This document shows positions 25,894-33,702 of a DNA stretch of 64,000 nt, piece after piece. The notes beneath the pieces were generated by a model. It was not told the origin of the DNA. It ran no database searches and saw only the letters and a program-made list of their open reading frames with translations. Both the position numbers and the translations under genes were made by a program. How positions within the stretch are numbered: position 1 is the first letter of the stretch; each line of letters begins with the position of its first letter. Source of the stretch: Paratractidigestivibacter sp003150175 (GTDB taxonomy: Bacteria; Actinomycetota; Coriobacteriia; Coriobacteriales; Atopobiaceae); assembly GCF_964283195.1 (NCBI RefSeq), contig NZ_CAXYLH010000004.1. One strand, given 5' to 3'.

Positions 25894-25934
25894 GAAACCC
25901 CGCCGAGCTTCGCGCTCGACGGGGTTTCTTTGCG
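25894..25934 (+). terminator. Intrinsic terminator of the alcohol dehydrogenase
   Basis: GAAACCCCG.CGAGC pairs with GCTCG.CGGGGTTTC (loop TTCGC), followed by TTTGC. Confidence 0.85.
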
Positions 25935-25997
25935 TCGATGTTGTCGTTCTTCTTCCTAGATTCGGAATCAGGCCATTCATATTAATAACGGGAGCAA

Positions 25998-26050
25998 AAA
26001 GGGGCTCTAATTTATAAAGAATCGCGATTCTTATAAATTAGAGCCCCTTT
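25998..26050. terminator. 26-bp-arm bidirectional hairpin
   Basis: The arms at 25998-26024 and 26025-26050 are reverse complements with a single bulged A, centred on GAATCGCGATTC, and flanked by A- and T-runs. AT-rich in a GC-rich genome, it lies between convergent genes and fits a bidirectional terminator. Confidence 0.75.
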
Positions 26051-26072
26051 ACAGGCGTCAATTTTACAGGGT

Positions 26073-27629
26073 TCAGCAAGTGGACGATTTTCTCTGGCGC
26101 GAATTCAGCTCCGCGATGTGGCGTGCGGCGAGCGCGGAGTCCGTCTCGACGTGCTCGTATCCGTTGGCGACGTGCTGCGTCGCGTCGGATCCCTTGGCAA
26201 GAAGGAGCACCACGGCACGCCGGCCGCAGCTCTTTGCGAGGTCAAAGGCGCGCGCGACGGCGGCCTCGCGGTCGAGCACGGTCTCGTGCGGGAAGCCCGC
26301 GGGCAGCGCCTCCTCCATCTGGCGGCAGATGTCTGCCGGGTCCTCGGTCCACGGGTCGTCGGTGGTCAGCACGATGCGGTCGACGTACTTTGCCGCGACC
26401 TCGGGCAGGTCGCGGCGGCGCTCGACGGCCTTGCCGCCCACCGCGCCGAAGACCGCGATCTTCTCGGCATCGGCGAAGCTGCCCTGAATGGCGGACAGCA
26501 GCGAGTCGAACGCCATGCGGTTGTGCGCGTAGTCGACGACGGCGGTCACGCGGCCGTCGTCGGTGCGGTAGAACTCCATGCGGCCGGGGACGTGTGTGAC
26601 GGCGAGGCCGGCGACGATCTGGTCGATGGAAAGTCCCAGCTCCTCGGCGCAGATGGCGGCGCACAGCGCGTTGCTCACGCTGAAGTCACCGGGGAAGGGG
26701 AGGGACGCCGGGCGCGCCTCTTCGCCGAGGTGGAGGGTGAAGAGGATGCCCGTCTCGTCGGCCTGGAGGTCGGAGGCCCAGGCATAGGCCTCGAGCCGGT
26801 TGAGGCCGAAGGTCAGGACGCGGTCGGCCGAGCCCGAGCGGGCGGCTTCGAGGATGCGGTCGGCGTGATCGGAGTCGAGGTTGACGACCGCTCTGCGGCA
26901 CTGCTCGAAGATCCGCAGCTTTGAGCTGAAGTAGTCCTCGAAGTCCTTGTGCTCGACCGCGCTGATGTGGTCGAGGCCGATGTTCAGAAAGCAGCCGAGC
27001 GCGAGGTCGACGCCGTAGCTGCGGTCGTACTTGAGCGCCTGGCTGGAGACCTCCATGACGAGGCCGCCGAGCTGCGCGTCGCAGGCGTTTGCCAGATGGC
27101 GCCAGAGGTCGGGGCTTTCCGGCGTCGTGTTGCGAGAATGGCCGTCCTCGATGCCGTCGTAGGTCTCGACGGTGCCGATAATGCCGCAGGTTCCCTTTCC
27201 GCGGGCGTGGTCGACGATGGAGCGGACCATATAAGCGCAGGTCGTCTTGCCCTTGGTGCCCGTGATGCCGATGATGGGCAGGTCGCGGTCGGGCCGGCCG
27301 AAGGCGGCGGCGGACGCGATGGCCATCGCGCGGCGCAGGTCTCCAGCGGCGACGGTGAGGGCGGGGAGCGCGGGCTCGGCGGCCGCGAGCTCGGGGAGCT
27401 TGACGGCGTCGGCGAGGTAGGTGACGGCGCCCGCCTCGCGCGCGGACGAGAGGAACGCCGGGCGGAACGCGGCTCCCTTGCAGACGAAGATGTCGCCCGC
27501 ACGGACAGCGCGCGAGTCGCAGGCGGCGCCGGTGATCACGGGGTCGGTGGTGGTCGGGGCGTGGACCTCGCAGGCGATGTCGTGCGCGCGCAGCTCGCCT
27601 GCCAGCTGCGATAAAGTCAAGGTATCCAT
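26073..27629 (-). CDS. murE: UDP-N-acetylmuramyl-tripeptide synthetase (MurE)
   Basis: A 518-residue Mur ligase adding the third amino acid of the peptidoglycan stem. The N-terminal UDP-binding domain (CDSRAVRAGDIFVCKG), ATP-binding central domain (GITGTKGKTT; NTTPESPDLW; EVSSQALKYDRSYGVD), and C-terminal domain (VVDYAHN) are all present. The amino-acid-selecting motif is DDPW (TTDDPWTEDP) rather than the DNPR of meso-diaminopimelate enzymes, so a substrate other than mDAP, such as lysine or ornithine, is more likely. That inference rests on one motif. GGAG precedes the ATG. It stands alone. Confidence 0.93.
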   Translation of the reverse strand: MDTLTLSQLAGELRAHDIACEVHAPTTTDPVITGAACDSRAVRAGDIFVCKGAAFRPAFLSSAREAGAVTYLADAVKLPELAAAEPALPALTVAAGDLRRAMAIASAAAFGRPDRDLPIIGITGTKGKTTCAYMVRSIVDHARGKGTCGIIGTVETYDGIEDGHSRNTTPESPDLWRHLANACDAQLGGLVMEVSSQALKYDRSYGVDLALGCFLNIGLDHISAVEHKDFEDYFSSKLRIFEQCRRAVVNLDSDHADRILEAARSGSADRVLTFGLNRLEAYAWASDLQADETGILFTLHLGEEARPASLPFPGDFSVSNALCAAICAEELGLSIDQIVAGLAVTHVPGRMEFYRTDDGRVTAVVDYAHNRMAFDSLLSAIQGSFADAEKIAVFGAVGGKAVERRRDLPEVAAKYVDRIVLTTDDPWTEDPADICRQMEEALPAGFPHETVLDREAAVARAFDLAKSCGRRAVVLLLAKGSDATQHVANGYEHVETDSALAARHIAELNSRQRKSSTC

Positions 27630-27652
27630 GCGCTCCAGTATAAGCCGCCCAA

Positions 27653-27719
27653 CACTGGGTGACAGTCATTGCGTGCAGCACTTTTGGGACACCCATCAGC
27701 CAATGACTGTCACCCAGTG
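27653..27719. repeat. Repeat family C, perfect 19-bp inverted repeat
   Basis: CACTGGGTGACAGTCATTG (27653-27671) and its exact reverse complement (27701-27719) flank GGGACACCCATCAGC. The halves match units at 2781 and 55440. Confidence 0.8.
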
Positions 27720-27756
27720 AGGGTGGGAGGGAACGTATGGTAAACTGGCTTGGTCT

Positions 27757-27832
27757 GGGCGATTGGCGCAGCGGCTAGCGCAGGTGCTTTACACGCACAA
27801 GGCCGGGAGTTCGAACCTCTCATCGCCCACCA
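27757..27832 (+). tRNA. tRNA-Val(TAC)
   Basis: A 76-nt cloverleaf: acceptor GGGCGAT/ATCGCCC, anticodon stem-loop GTGCT-TTACACGCAC with anticodon TAC, T-arm GGGAGTTCGAACCTCTC, encoded CCA. TAAACT at 27741-27746 is a plausible -10. Confidence 0.94.
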
Positions 27833-27843
27833 TAGGATAGCCG

Positions 27844-27877
27844 GCCCCGGCCCGCGAGCGCGGTCCGGGGCTTCTTT
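27844..27877 (+). terminator. Terminator between tRNA-Val and rph
   Basis: GCCCCGG (27844-27850) pairs with CCGGGGC (27865-27871), followed by TTCTTTG. Confidence 0.7.
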
Positions 27878-27894
27878 GTAGGGAGGCAAGAAGC

Positions 27895-28638
27895 ATGACT
27901 ACCCCCGAAGCGCCGCGCGAGCGCAGCTATGGCCGCGCCGCGGACCAGATGCGGCCCATCAAGCTCACGAACGACATCATTAAGACAGCCGACGGCTCGT
28001 GCCTCGCCGAGTTCGGCGACACGCGCGTTCTGTGCTGCGCGACCGTCGAGGAAGGCGTGCCCAAATGGCGCCGCGCGAACCACGGCTGCGGGTGGGTCAC
28101 CGCCGAGTACGCGATGCTCCCCGCGTCAACCGCGCGCAGGTCAAAGCGGGAGTACGGCGCCCGAAAGGGCCGCAGCATGGAGATCGAGCGCCTGATCGGC
28201 CGCAGCCTGCGCAGCGTCGTCCGTATGGAAAAGATGGGCGAGATCACGGTCACGCTCGACTGCGACGTCATCCAGGCGGACGGCGGCACCCGAACGGCGA
28301 GCGTGACCGGCGCCTGGGTCGCCCTGCACGACGCGCTCATGGGCCTCGTCCGCGCGAACAAGCTCAACCGTCTGCCGCTCACCGGTCAGGTCGCCGCGAT
28401 CTCGGCGGGCATCGTCGGCGGGGAGGCGCTTCTCGACCTCGACTACTCCGAGGACAGCCACGCGGACGTGGACCTGAACCTCGTGGGGACGGACGCCGGC
28501 GGCATCGTCGAGGTGCAGGGCACGGGCGAGCGCTCGACGCTCAGCCGCGCTCAGCTCGACGGGCTCCTCGACATGGGCCAAGCGGCCATCGAGCGCCTCG
28601 TGGCCATCCAGAACGACGTGACCGGATTCAGGGACTGA
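27895..28638 (+). CDS. rph: Ribonuclease PH
   Basis: A 247-residue phosphorolytic 3'-5' exoribonuclease that trims tRNA 3' ends. The RNase PH core is clear: DQMRPIKLTNDIIKTADGS, GDTRVLCCATVEEGVP, WVTAEYAMLP, the RKGR segment, IGRSLRSVV, and CDVIQADGGTRTASVTGAW with catalytic acidic residues. GGGAGG precedes the ATG. It begins just after tRNA-Val and is followed 22 bp later by rdgB, the common rph-rdgB pairing. Confidence 0.96.
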   Translation: MTTPEAPRERSYGRAADQMRPIKLTNDIIKTADGSCLAEFGDTRVLCCATVEEGVPKWRRANHGCGWVTAEYAMLPASTARRSKREYGARKGRSMEIERLIGRSLRSVVRMEKMGEITVTLDCDVIQADGGTRTASVTGAWVALHDALMGLVRANKLNRLPLTGQVAAISAGIVGGEALLDLDYSEDSHADVDLNLVGTDAGGIVEVQGTGERSTLSRAQLDGLLDMGQAAIERLVAIQNDVTGFRD

Positions 28639-28660
28639 CGGCCCAAACAAGGAGGAAAAC

Positions 28661-29263
28661 ATGGCGGACAAGAAAACCGTGGTCGTAGCGACCGGAAACG
28701 CGCACAAGGTCGTCGAGATCGAGACGATCCTCTCGCGCGTGATGCCCGACGTGCGCTTCGTGGCGCTCGGCGAGCTCGGCGACTTCCCCGACCCCGAGGA
28801 GAACGGCTCCGACTTCTACGAGAACGCGCTGATCAAGGCCCGCGCCGCGCAGGCCGAGACGGGCCTTGAGCTGGCCGTCGCGGACGACTCCGGCCTGTGC
28901 GTCGACGCGCTCGACGGCGCGCCGGGGATCTTCTCCGCGCGCTGGGCGGGCGAGCACGGCAACGACGGAGCGAACAACCAGAAACTCCTGCGCGAGCTCG
29001 CCGACGTGGAGGACGCCGACCGGACCGCGCGCTTCCACTCGACCGTCGTGCTCGTACGCGGCGACGAGGTCCTGCGCGGCGACGGCGACTGCCCCGGCGT
29101 CATCGGCCATGAGCTGCGCGGGTCCAACGGCTTCGGCTACGACCCGCTGTTCTGGCCGGACGATGTCCCGGGCCGCACGATGGCGGAGCTCTCGCTCGAC
29201 GAGAAGAACCGCATCTCTCACCGCGCCCGCGCGCTCGCGGATCTCGCGGCGAAGGTGGGGTAA
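28661..29263 (+). CDS. rdgB: RdgB/HAM1 XTP/dITP pyrophosphatase
   Basis: A 200-residue house-cleaning enzyme hydrolysing dITP, ITP and XTP to monophosphates. Motifs: ATGNAHKVVEIE at the N-terminus, NGSDFYENALIKA, ADDSGLCVDALDGAPGIFSARWAG, GYDPLFWPDD and ISHRARAL near the end. AAGGAGG precedes the ATG, 22 bp after rph, so the two are probably one operon. Confidence 0.96.
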   Translation: MADKKTVVVATGNAHKVVEIETILSRVMPDVRFVALGELGDFPDPEENGSDFYENALIKARAAQAETGLELAVADDSGLCVDALDGAPGIFSARWAGEHGNDGANNQKLLRELADVEDADRTARFHSTVVLVRGDEVLRGDGDCPGVIGHELRGSNGFGYDPLFWPDDVPGRTMAELSLDEKNRISHRARALADLAAKVG

Positions 29264-29453
29264 GCCCGCGCCGACCGACCTCGCCGCCGCCCGCGCACCG
29301 TTCGGCTGGTAGCATAAAAATGAGCCAGTTAACAGGCGAAACATCGCGGACAATAGATTTAGCTGCGGACGGGCAGGGGCCTCGACGCGGCGGGTCTTTC
29401 TCTTATCGTTTTCGCGGCCGCGCCCTGGCGGTCACGCAAAAGAAGGAGTAAGC

Positions 29454-30188
29454 ATGAAGATCGTTCGCGCCAAGGATTACCAGGACATGAGCCGCAAGGC
29501 CGCCAACATCATCTCGGCCCAGGTCATCCTCAAGCCCGAATGCATCCTCGGCCTCGCCACCGGCAGCACGCCGATGGGCGCCTACCAGCAGCTGATCAAG
29601 TGGTACGAGAAGGGCGACGTCGATTTCTCGCAGGTCAGCACCTTCAACCTCGACGAGTACGTGGGGCTTTCCGACGACGACCCGCAGAGCTACCACTACT
29701 TCATGCGCAAGAACTTCTTTGACCACGTGAACATCGATCTCGCGAAGACCCACGTGCCCGACGGCGCGACCAAGGACCCCGAGTCCTTCTGCAAGAACTA
29801 CGACCGCATGATCGCCGAGGCCGGCTACCCTGACCTGCAGCTCCTCGGCATCGGCAACAACGGCCACATCGGTTTCAACGAGCCGGACGACCACTTCAGC
29901 GCCGGCACCCACTGCGTCGACCTCACCGAAAGCACCATCCAGGCCAACTCCCGCCTCTTCGAGAAGGAGGAGGATGTCCCGCGCCAGGCCTACACCATGG
30001 GCGTCCAGACCATCATGTACGCCCACATGATCCTCGTCGTCGCGAACGGCGAGAAGAAGGCCCAGGCTGTTCGCGATATGTGCTTCGGCCCCGTGACCCC
30101 GAGCTGCCCCGCCTCCATCCTGCAGCTGCACACCAACTGCGTCGTGGTCGCCGACGAGGCCGCGCTTTCGCTCTGCCCCGCTGAGTAA
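29454..30188 (+). CDS. nagB: Glucosamine-6-phosphate deaminase
   Basis: A 244-residue enzyme converting glucosamine-6-phosphate to fructose-6-phosphate and ammonia, linking amino-sugar catabolism to glycolysis. Motifs: LATGSTPMGAYQQLI, FNLDEYVGL, and the catalytic LGIGNNGHIGFNEP loop with D/H/E residues in the expected order. Length fits the short bacterial NagB form lacking the allosteric extension. GAAGGAG precedes the ATG. It is a single gene here; no nagA is in the window. A long terminator follows. Confidence 0.96.
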   Translation: MKIVRAKDYQDMSRKAANIISAQVILKPECILGLATGSTPMGAYQQLIKWYEKGDVDFSQVSTFNLDEYVGLSDDDPQSYHYFMRKNFFDHVNIDLAKTHVPDGATKDPESFCKNYDRMIAEAGYPDLQLLGIGNNGHIGFNEPDDHFSAGTHCVDLTESTIQANSRLFEKEEDVPRQAYTMGVQTIMYAHMILVVANGEKKAQAVRDMCFGPVTPSCPASILQLHTNCVVVADEAALSLCPAE

Positions 30189-30282
30189 AAGACGGACAGG
30201 CCCCTGACCTCGGCGCCGTTTGCGCTCGCCGGTTGGCCGCCGTCTTTGATATAGGCACAAAAGGGCCTGGTCCTTTTGCATA

Positions 30283-30322
30283 AGGCCCGGCGCCGCTCCC
30301 CCACGGCGCCGGGCCTCTTGTT
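30283..30322 (+). terminator. Terminator after nagB
   Basis: AGGCCCGGCGCCG pairs with CGGCGCCGGGCCT (30304-30316) followed by CTTGTTT. Confidence 0.85.
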
Positions 30323-30403
30323 TGGATTGCCGCTGCGGCAGCGCGATGACCGCAGGACGTTGCCGGAACGGCGGCGGCGCGCCCGGATCCAGCGCGCTTC
30401 TCG

Positions 30404-31489
30404 CTAGATCTTGAGTACCGTGAGCTCCTTGGTGTAGCTGTTCAGGACCTCGCGGCCGTCGTCGGTCACGATCAGAAGGTCTTCGACGCGGACGCCGATG
30501 TCGCCCGGCAGGTAGATGCCCGGCTCGATCGAGAAGCACTGCCCGGGTCGCACGCCCTCGTGGTGGACGCTCGACACGTCGCCGGGCTCGTGGTCCGTAA
30601 GGCCGATCTGGTGCCCGAGGCGGTGGTTGAAGTAGGGGCCCCAACCGGCGTCCTCGATGATGCGACGCGCGGTGAGGTCGATCTCGGCGAACTCGACGCC
30701 CGGGCGCACGATGGCCTCGGCGGCCTCGTTGGCGCGGCGGACGGTGTCGTAGACGCGGCGCTGGTGCTCGGTCGGCTCGGCGGTGAAGAACGTGCGCGTC
30801 ATGTCCGAGCAGTACCAGTCCTTCTTGCAACCGACGTCGAAGAGCACGACGTCTCCCAGCTTAAACGGGGTGTCGTCGGGCTCATGGTGCGGGTCGGCGC
30901 CGTGGTCGCCGAAGCTCACGATGGGCGTGAAGGAGTGGTCCTGCGCGCCGAGGCGGCGGTACTCGCCCAAAAGCCCGTCGGCGATCTGTCGCTCGGTGAC
31001 GCCGGGGCGCACCTGCGCGGCGAGCCACTCCATGGCCTGGTCGTTGACGGCGGAGGCGGCGCGCATGAGCTCCTGCTCGCGGGAGTCCTTGATCGAGCGG
31101 GCGTCGTCTATGGCGTCAGAGGCGAGGGCGAAGCCGGTCGCGGCACCGGCCTCCATGAGAGGGACGAGCCAACGCGCCGAGAGCTCTTTGTCGACACCGA
31201 GTGCCGATGCGTGGTCGGTCACGGCGCACATGAGGGCGATGGGATCCTCGGTGTCGTCGAAGGTGCGCACGTCGGCGCACGCGTCTCCGACCTCGGGGAA
31301 GAGCCGGTTGCAGAACATCACGGGCTCGCGGGTCTCGTCGCACGGGACGTAGAGCGCGAGGAACCGCTCGTAGGGCTCGGTGTAGTAGCCGCAGAGCCAC
31401 CAGATGGACAAGGGGTCCACCAGCAGCATCTGGTTGAGGCCGCGGGAGCGCAGGTTGGCGCGCACGCGGGCAAGGCGATCGTTGTTCAT
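30404..31489 (-). CDS. M24 Xaa-Pro peptidase
   Basis: A 361-residue pita-bread-fold metallopeptidase of the aminopeptidase P/prolidase group. The N-terminal creatinase-like domain is followed by the catalytic domain with the dinuclear metal ligands: two Asp in DVGCKKDWYCSDMTRTF, His in GHQIGLTDHEP, Glu in SIEPGIYL and Glu in VEDLLIV. It releases an N-terminal residue next to proline or cleaves Xaa-Pro dipeptides. The ATG at 31489 has AAAGGATC at about 8 nt; the frame is open further upstream in an unlikely Arg/Pro-rich stretch. Cytoplasmic; single gene. Confidence 0.92.
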   Translation of the reverse strand: MNNDRLARVRANLRSRGLNQMLLVDPLSIWWLCGYYTEPYERFLALYVPCDETREPVMFCNRLFPEVGDACADVRTFDDTEDPIALMCAVTDHASALGVDKELSARWLVPLMEAGAATGFALASDAIDDARSIKDSREQELMRAASAVNDQAMEWLAAQVRPGVTERQIADGLLGEYRRLGAQDHSFTPIVSFGDHGADPHHEPDDTPFKLGDVVLFDVGCKKDWYCSDMTRTFFTAEPTEHQRRVYDTVRRANEAAEAIVRPGVEFAEIDLTARRIIEDAGWGPYFNHRLGHQIGLTDHEPGDVSSVHHEGVRPGQCFSIEPGIYLPGDIGVRVEDLLIVTDDGREVLNSYTKELTVLKI

Positions 31490-31696
31490 GGCGTGATCCT
31501 TTCGACGCTTGCCAGTGTAGCGCGCGGGGGCGCGCCGGGGGCAAGAAGCGTGCGGCCTCGCGCACGAGCTCGGCGCACGGGTACCCGCCACATCTGGTGT
31601 TGTCGTGTCAAATGTGGGTTAAGTGGGTTTTTACGGCTCTCTACGGGGTAAGATAATAAATTACTAAACAACGACACCCATCCGGAGGCTTTTCAG

Positions 31697-31993
31697 ATGG
31701 AAAACGAGATCCCGTCCGTTAACCGCGTTGACGACATTCGCGAGCGCCTCGCCGACCTCAAGGGCAAGCGCCTGAGGGTCAAGGCGAACATGGGCCGTTC
31801 CCGCATCGTCGAGCGCTCGGGCACCCTCGTCAACGTTCACCCGTCGCTCTTCATCATCGAGGTCGAGGAGCGCCGCGGCCGCACCGCGCGCCAGTCTTTC
31901 CAGTACGTCGACGTGCTCACGGGCACCGTCGAGCTCTTCGACGCCGAGTCCGGCGAGAAGCTCTTTGACTACGCTCCCACAGAGGCGGAGTAG
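31697..31993 (+). CDS. veg: Veg family protein
   Basis: A 98-residue Veg homologue, recognised by the DIRERLADLKGKRLRVKANMG segment, the ERSGTLVNVHPSLFIIEVE segment and the YVDVLTGTVEL ending. Veg in Bacillus affects biofilm formation by acting on SinR; that role is unproven here. CGGAGG precedes the ATG. It lies 15 bp before ispE, matching the veg-ispE order found in low-GC Gram-positives. Confidence 0.92.
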   Translation: MENEIPSVNRVDDIRERLADLKGKRLRVKANMGRSRIVERSGTLVNVHPSLFIIEVEERRGRTARQSFQYVDVLTGTVELFDAESGEKLFDYAPTEAE

Positions 31994-32008
31994 GCGAGGA
32001 GACAAAAA

Positions 32009-32890
32009 ATGGTCGGTCGCCAGGTCGTCTACGCACCTTGCAAGATTAACCTGCACCTCGGCATCCACGCCCAGACCGATGAGCGCGGCTACCACTACGT
32101 TGACTCCGTGATGGCGCCCGTGGGCCTCTTTGACGAGGTCACGGTGGACGACGCGCCCTTCTTTGCCGTGCGGCACGAGCCCGCGCTCGAGGTCCCGCCC
32201 GAGAAGACCACCGTGTGGAAGGCGGCGACGATGCTCGCCGAGGAGCTTCACACGAAGCTTAACCTGCGCATCGACATAAAGACGCGCATTCCCGAGAAGG
32301 CCGGCCTGGGCGGCTCGTCCGCTGATGCCGGTGCTGCACTGCGTGCGCTGTGCGCCCGCTGGGGCGTGGACGTGAACGATCCTCGCGTGGTCGACGTGGC
32401 GCGTCGCATCGGGGCCGATGTCGCGTTCTTCCTCAACCCGGAGCCCTCGCTGTACCTCGGTGCCGGGGACATGCTGACGGAGACCTTCCCGGTGTTGCCC
32501 TTGCCGGTCGCCATCGTCAAGCCGGCGGGTGACGGAGTCTCGGCGCGCGCGGCGTACGAGGAGTTCGATCGCGGCCCGAGCGAGCCGGTGTCATATGGAG
32601 ATATGTGCCGCGCGCTGCGCGAGGGAAGTGTGGAGGGTGTGCGCGAGCACATCTTCAACAACCTCGCGCCCGCGGCGAAGGCGCTGCAGCCGGGCTGCGC
32701 GGAGGCGGAAAGCTGGCTCGAGGCGCAGCCCGAGACACGCGGCGCGCTCGTGTCCGGCTCCGGGAGCTGCGCTTTTGCGTTGTGCGACGGCCTCGGGGCG
32801 GCTCGCGCCGTGGCCGAGCGGGCGGGCGGCGAGCAAGGTTGGTGGTCTTTTGCAACATTGACGGTTGGAAAGCCGGAAGAAGTCTGCTAG
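32009..32890 (+). CDS. ispE: 4-diphosphocytidyl-2-C-methyl-D-erythritol kinase
   Basis: A 293-residue GHMP kinase of the MEP isoprenoid pathway, phosphorylating CDP-methylerythritol. Motifs: APCKINLHLGI, HYVDSVMAPV, and the ATP-binding KAGLGGSSADAGAAL loop; near the C-terminus ALVSGSGSCAFAL replaces the third GHMP motif. GAGGAG precedes the ATG. It forms an operon with veg and ends just before tRNA-Pro. Confidence 0.96.
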   Translation: MVGRQVVYAPCKINLHLGIHAQTDERGYHYVDSVMAPVGLFDEVTVDDAPFFAVRHEPALEVPPEKTTVWKAATMLAEELHTKLNLRIDIKTRIPEKAGLGGSSADAGAALRALCARWGVDVNDPRVVDVARRIGADVAFFLNPEPSLYLGAGDMLTETFPVLPLPVAIVKPAGDGVSARAAYEEFDRGPSEPVSYGDMCRALREGSVEGVREHIFNNLAPAAKALQPGCAEAESWLEAQPETRGALVSGSGSCAFALCDGLGAARAVAERAGGEQGWWSFATLTVGKPEEVC

Positions 32891-32905
32891 AATCTACTCC
32901 TGCAA

Positions 32906-32982
32906 CGGGTTGTGGCTCAGTTTGGTAGAGCACCGCGTTCGGGACGCGGGGGTCGCTGGTTCGAATCCAGTCAACCCGACCA
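32906..32982 (+). tRNA. tRNA-Pro(CGG), integration target
   Basis: A 77-nt cloverleaf: acceptor CGGGTTG/CAACCCG, anticodon stem-loop CGCGT-TCGGGACGCG with anticodon CGG, T-arm CTGGTTCGAATCCAG, encoded CCA. The segment from the anticodon loop to just past CCA is repeated at 38771-38818, marking it as the attachment site of the element that follows. The tRNA itself is intact. Confidence 0.95.
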
Positions 32983-32984
32983 TT
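32937..32984 (+). repeat. attL direct repeat
   Basis: This 48-bp sequence beginning GTTCGGGACGCGG and ending CGACCATT is identical to 38771-38818. It lies within the 3' part of tRNA-Pro plus 2 bp. Confidence 0.92.
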
Positions 32985-33039
32985 GTTTGCGCAGGTCAGG
33001 GGCATTATTTGCTCCTGACCTTTTTGTTTTGCACTCTCA

Positions 33040-33070
33040 AATAGTGCATGTGCACTATTGATGCACTATT
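33040..33070. repeat. Candidate integrase arm sites, left end
   Basis: AATAGTGCA (33040-33048) followed by TGCACTATT at 33051-33059 and again at 33062-33070. TGCACTAT recurs at 38637-38644 inside the right end, so these may be arm-type binding sites for integrase or excisionase. Confidence 0.4.
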
Positions 33071-33237
33071 CACTAACTTTCGAAGTGCCCTTACATCAGG
33101 CGAACGGTAGCTAATCGTCGGTGAACGGTCGATTCATGGACCGCCCGACTATCCACGGCGCGCTACGCGGCGAGACGCCCCCGTCGCGCTCGACGCCGCT
33201 AGGCGGCGCCGCCGGCGCCGCGGCAAGGAAGGCGGAG

Positions 33238-33702
33238 CTAGGCATCCTCGTCCTCATAGAACTCTTCATCGTCTTCTACCTCGTCGACGTCCTCGGCCTC
33301 GTCATCGGCAATGTCATCATCGGTGCTGGTAATCGCCCACAATTGCTGCCCATCTGCTGTGATGCTCATTAGCCCCATCGCCCCTGCCAGCACCTCGCAG
33401 CAGTCGACAAAGTTTGACGGCGCGGGGTCGGGCGCCAGTGAGGCCTCGATGTCGAGGCCGAGTGGCGCGAAGAAGTTCCACGCCTCGCGGCCCTTCTCCT
33501 CGTAAAGCCGCCCCCAGGCGACCTCGCCCCACTCGTCGACGTAGCCTTTAAATGCGGGCGCGAACTCGTTGACGCCCGCAAGCCCGTAGCGGCGGGAGTC
33601 GGCGGCATCCGTCCACATAAACGGCCTCACGGCCCAGCCGTCATCGCCTACAGTGGCGAACTGCGGCCCGCTTACGGTTTGCGCAATAAGTTTCGTGCTC
33701 AT
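33238..33702 (-). CDS. Acidic uncharacterised protein of the mobile element
   Basis: A 154-residue protein not recognised as a known family. The first ~125 residues look like a compact mixed fold with several Trp and Phe; the last ~25 are almost all Asp and Glu (DIADDEAEDVDEVEDDEEF). The ATG at 33702 has AGGGGG 5 nt upstream; a TTG one codon earlier is possible. It overlaps the 3' end of the MobV gene by about 60 bp and is probably co-expressed. Strong acidity recalls DNA-mimic anti-defence proteins, but nothing else supports that; a partner or regulator of transfer is equally possible. Confidence 0.7.
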   Translation of the reverse strand: MSTKLIAQTVSGPQFATVGDDGWAVRPFMWTDAADSRRYGLAGVNEFAPAFKGYVDEWGEVAWGRLYEEKGREAWNFFAPLGLDIEASLAPDPAPSNFVDCCEVLAGAMGLMSITADGQQLWAITSTDDDIADDEAEDVDEVEDDEEFYEDEDA

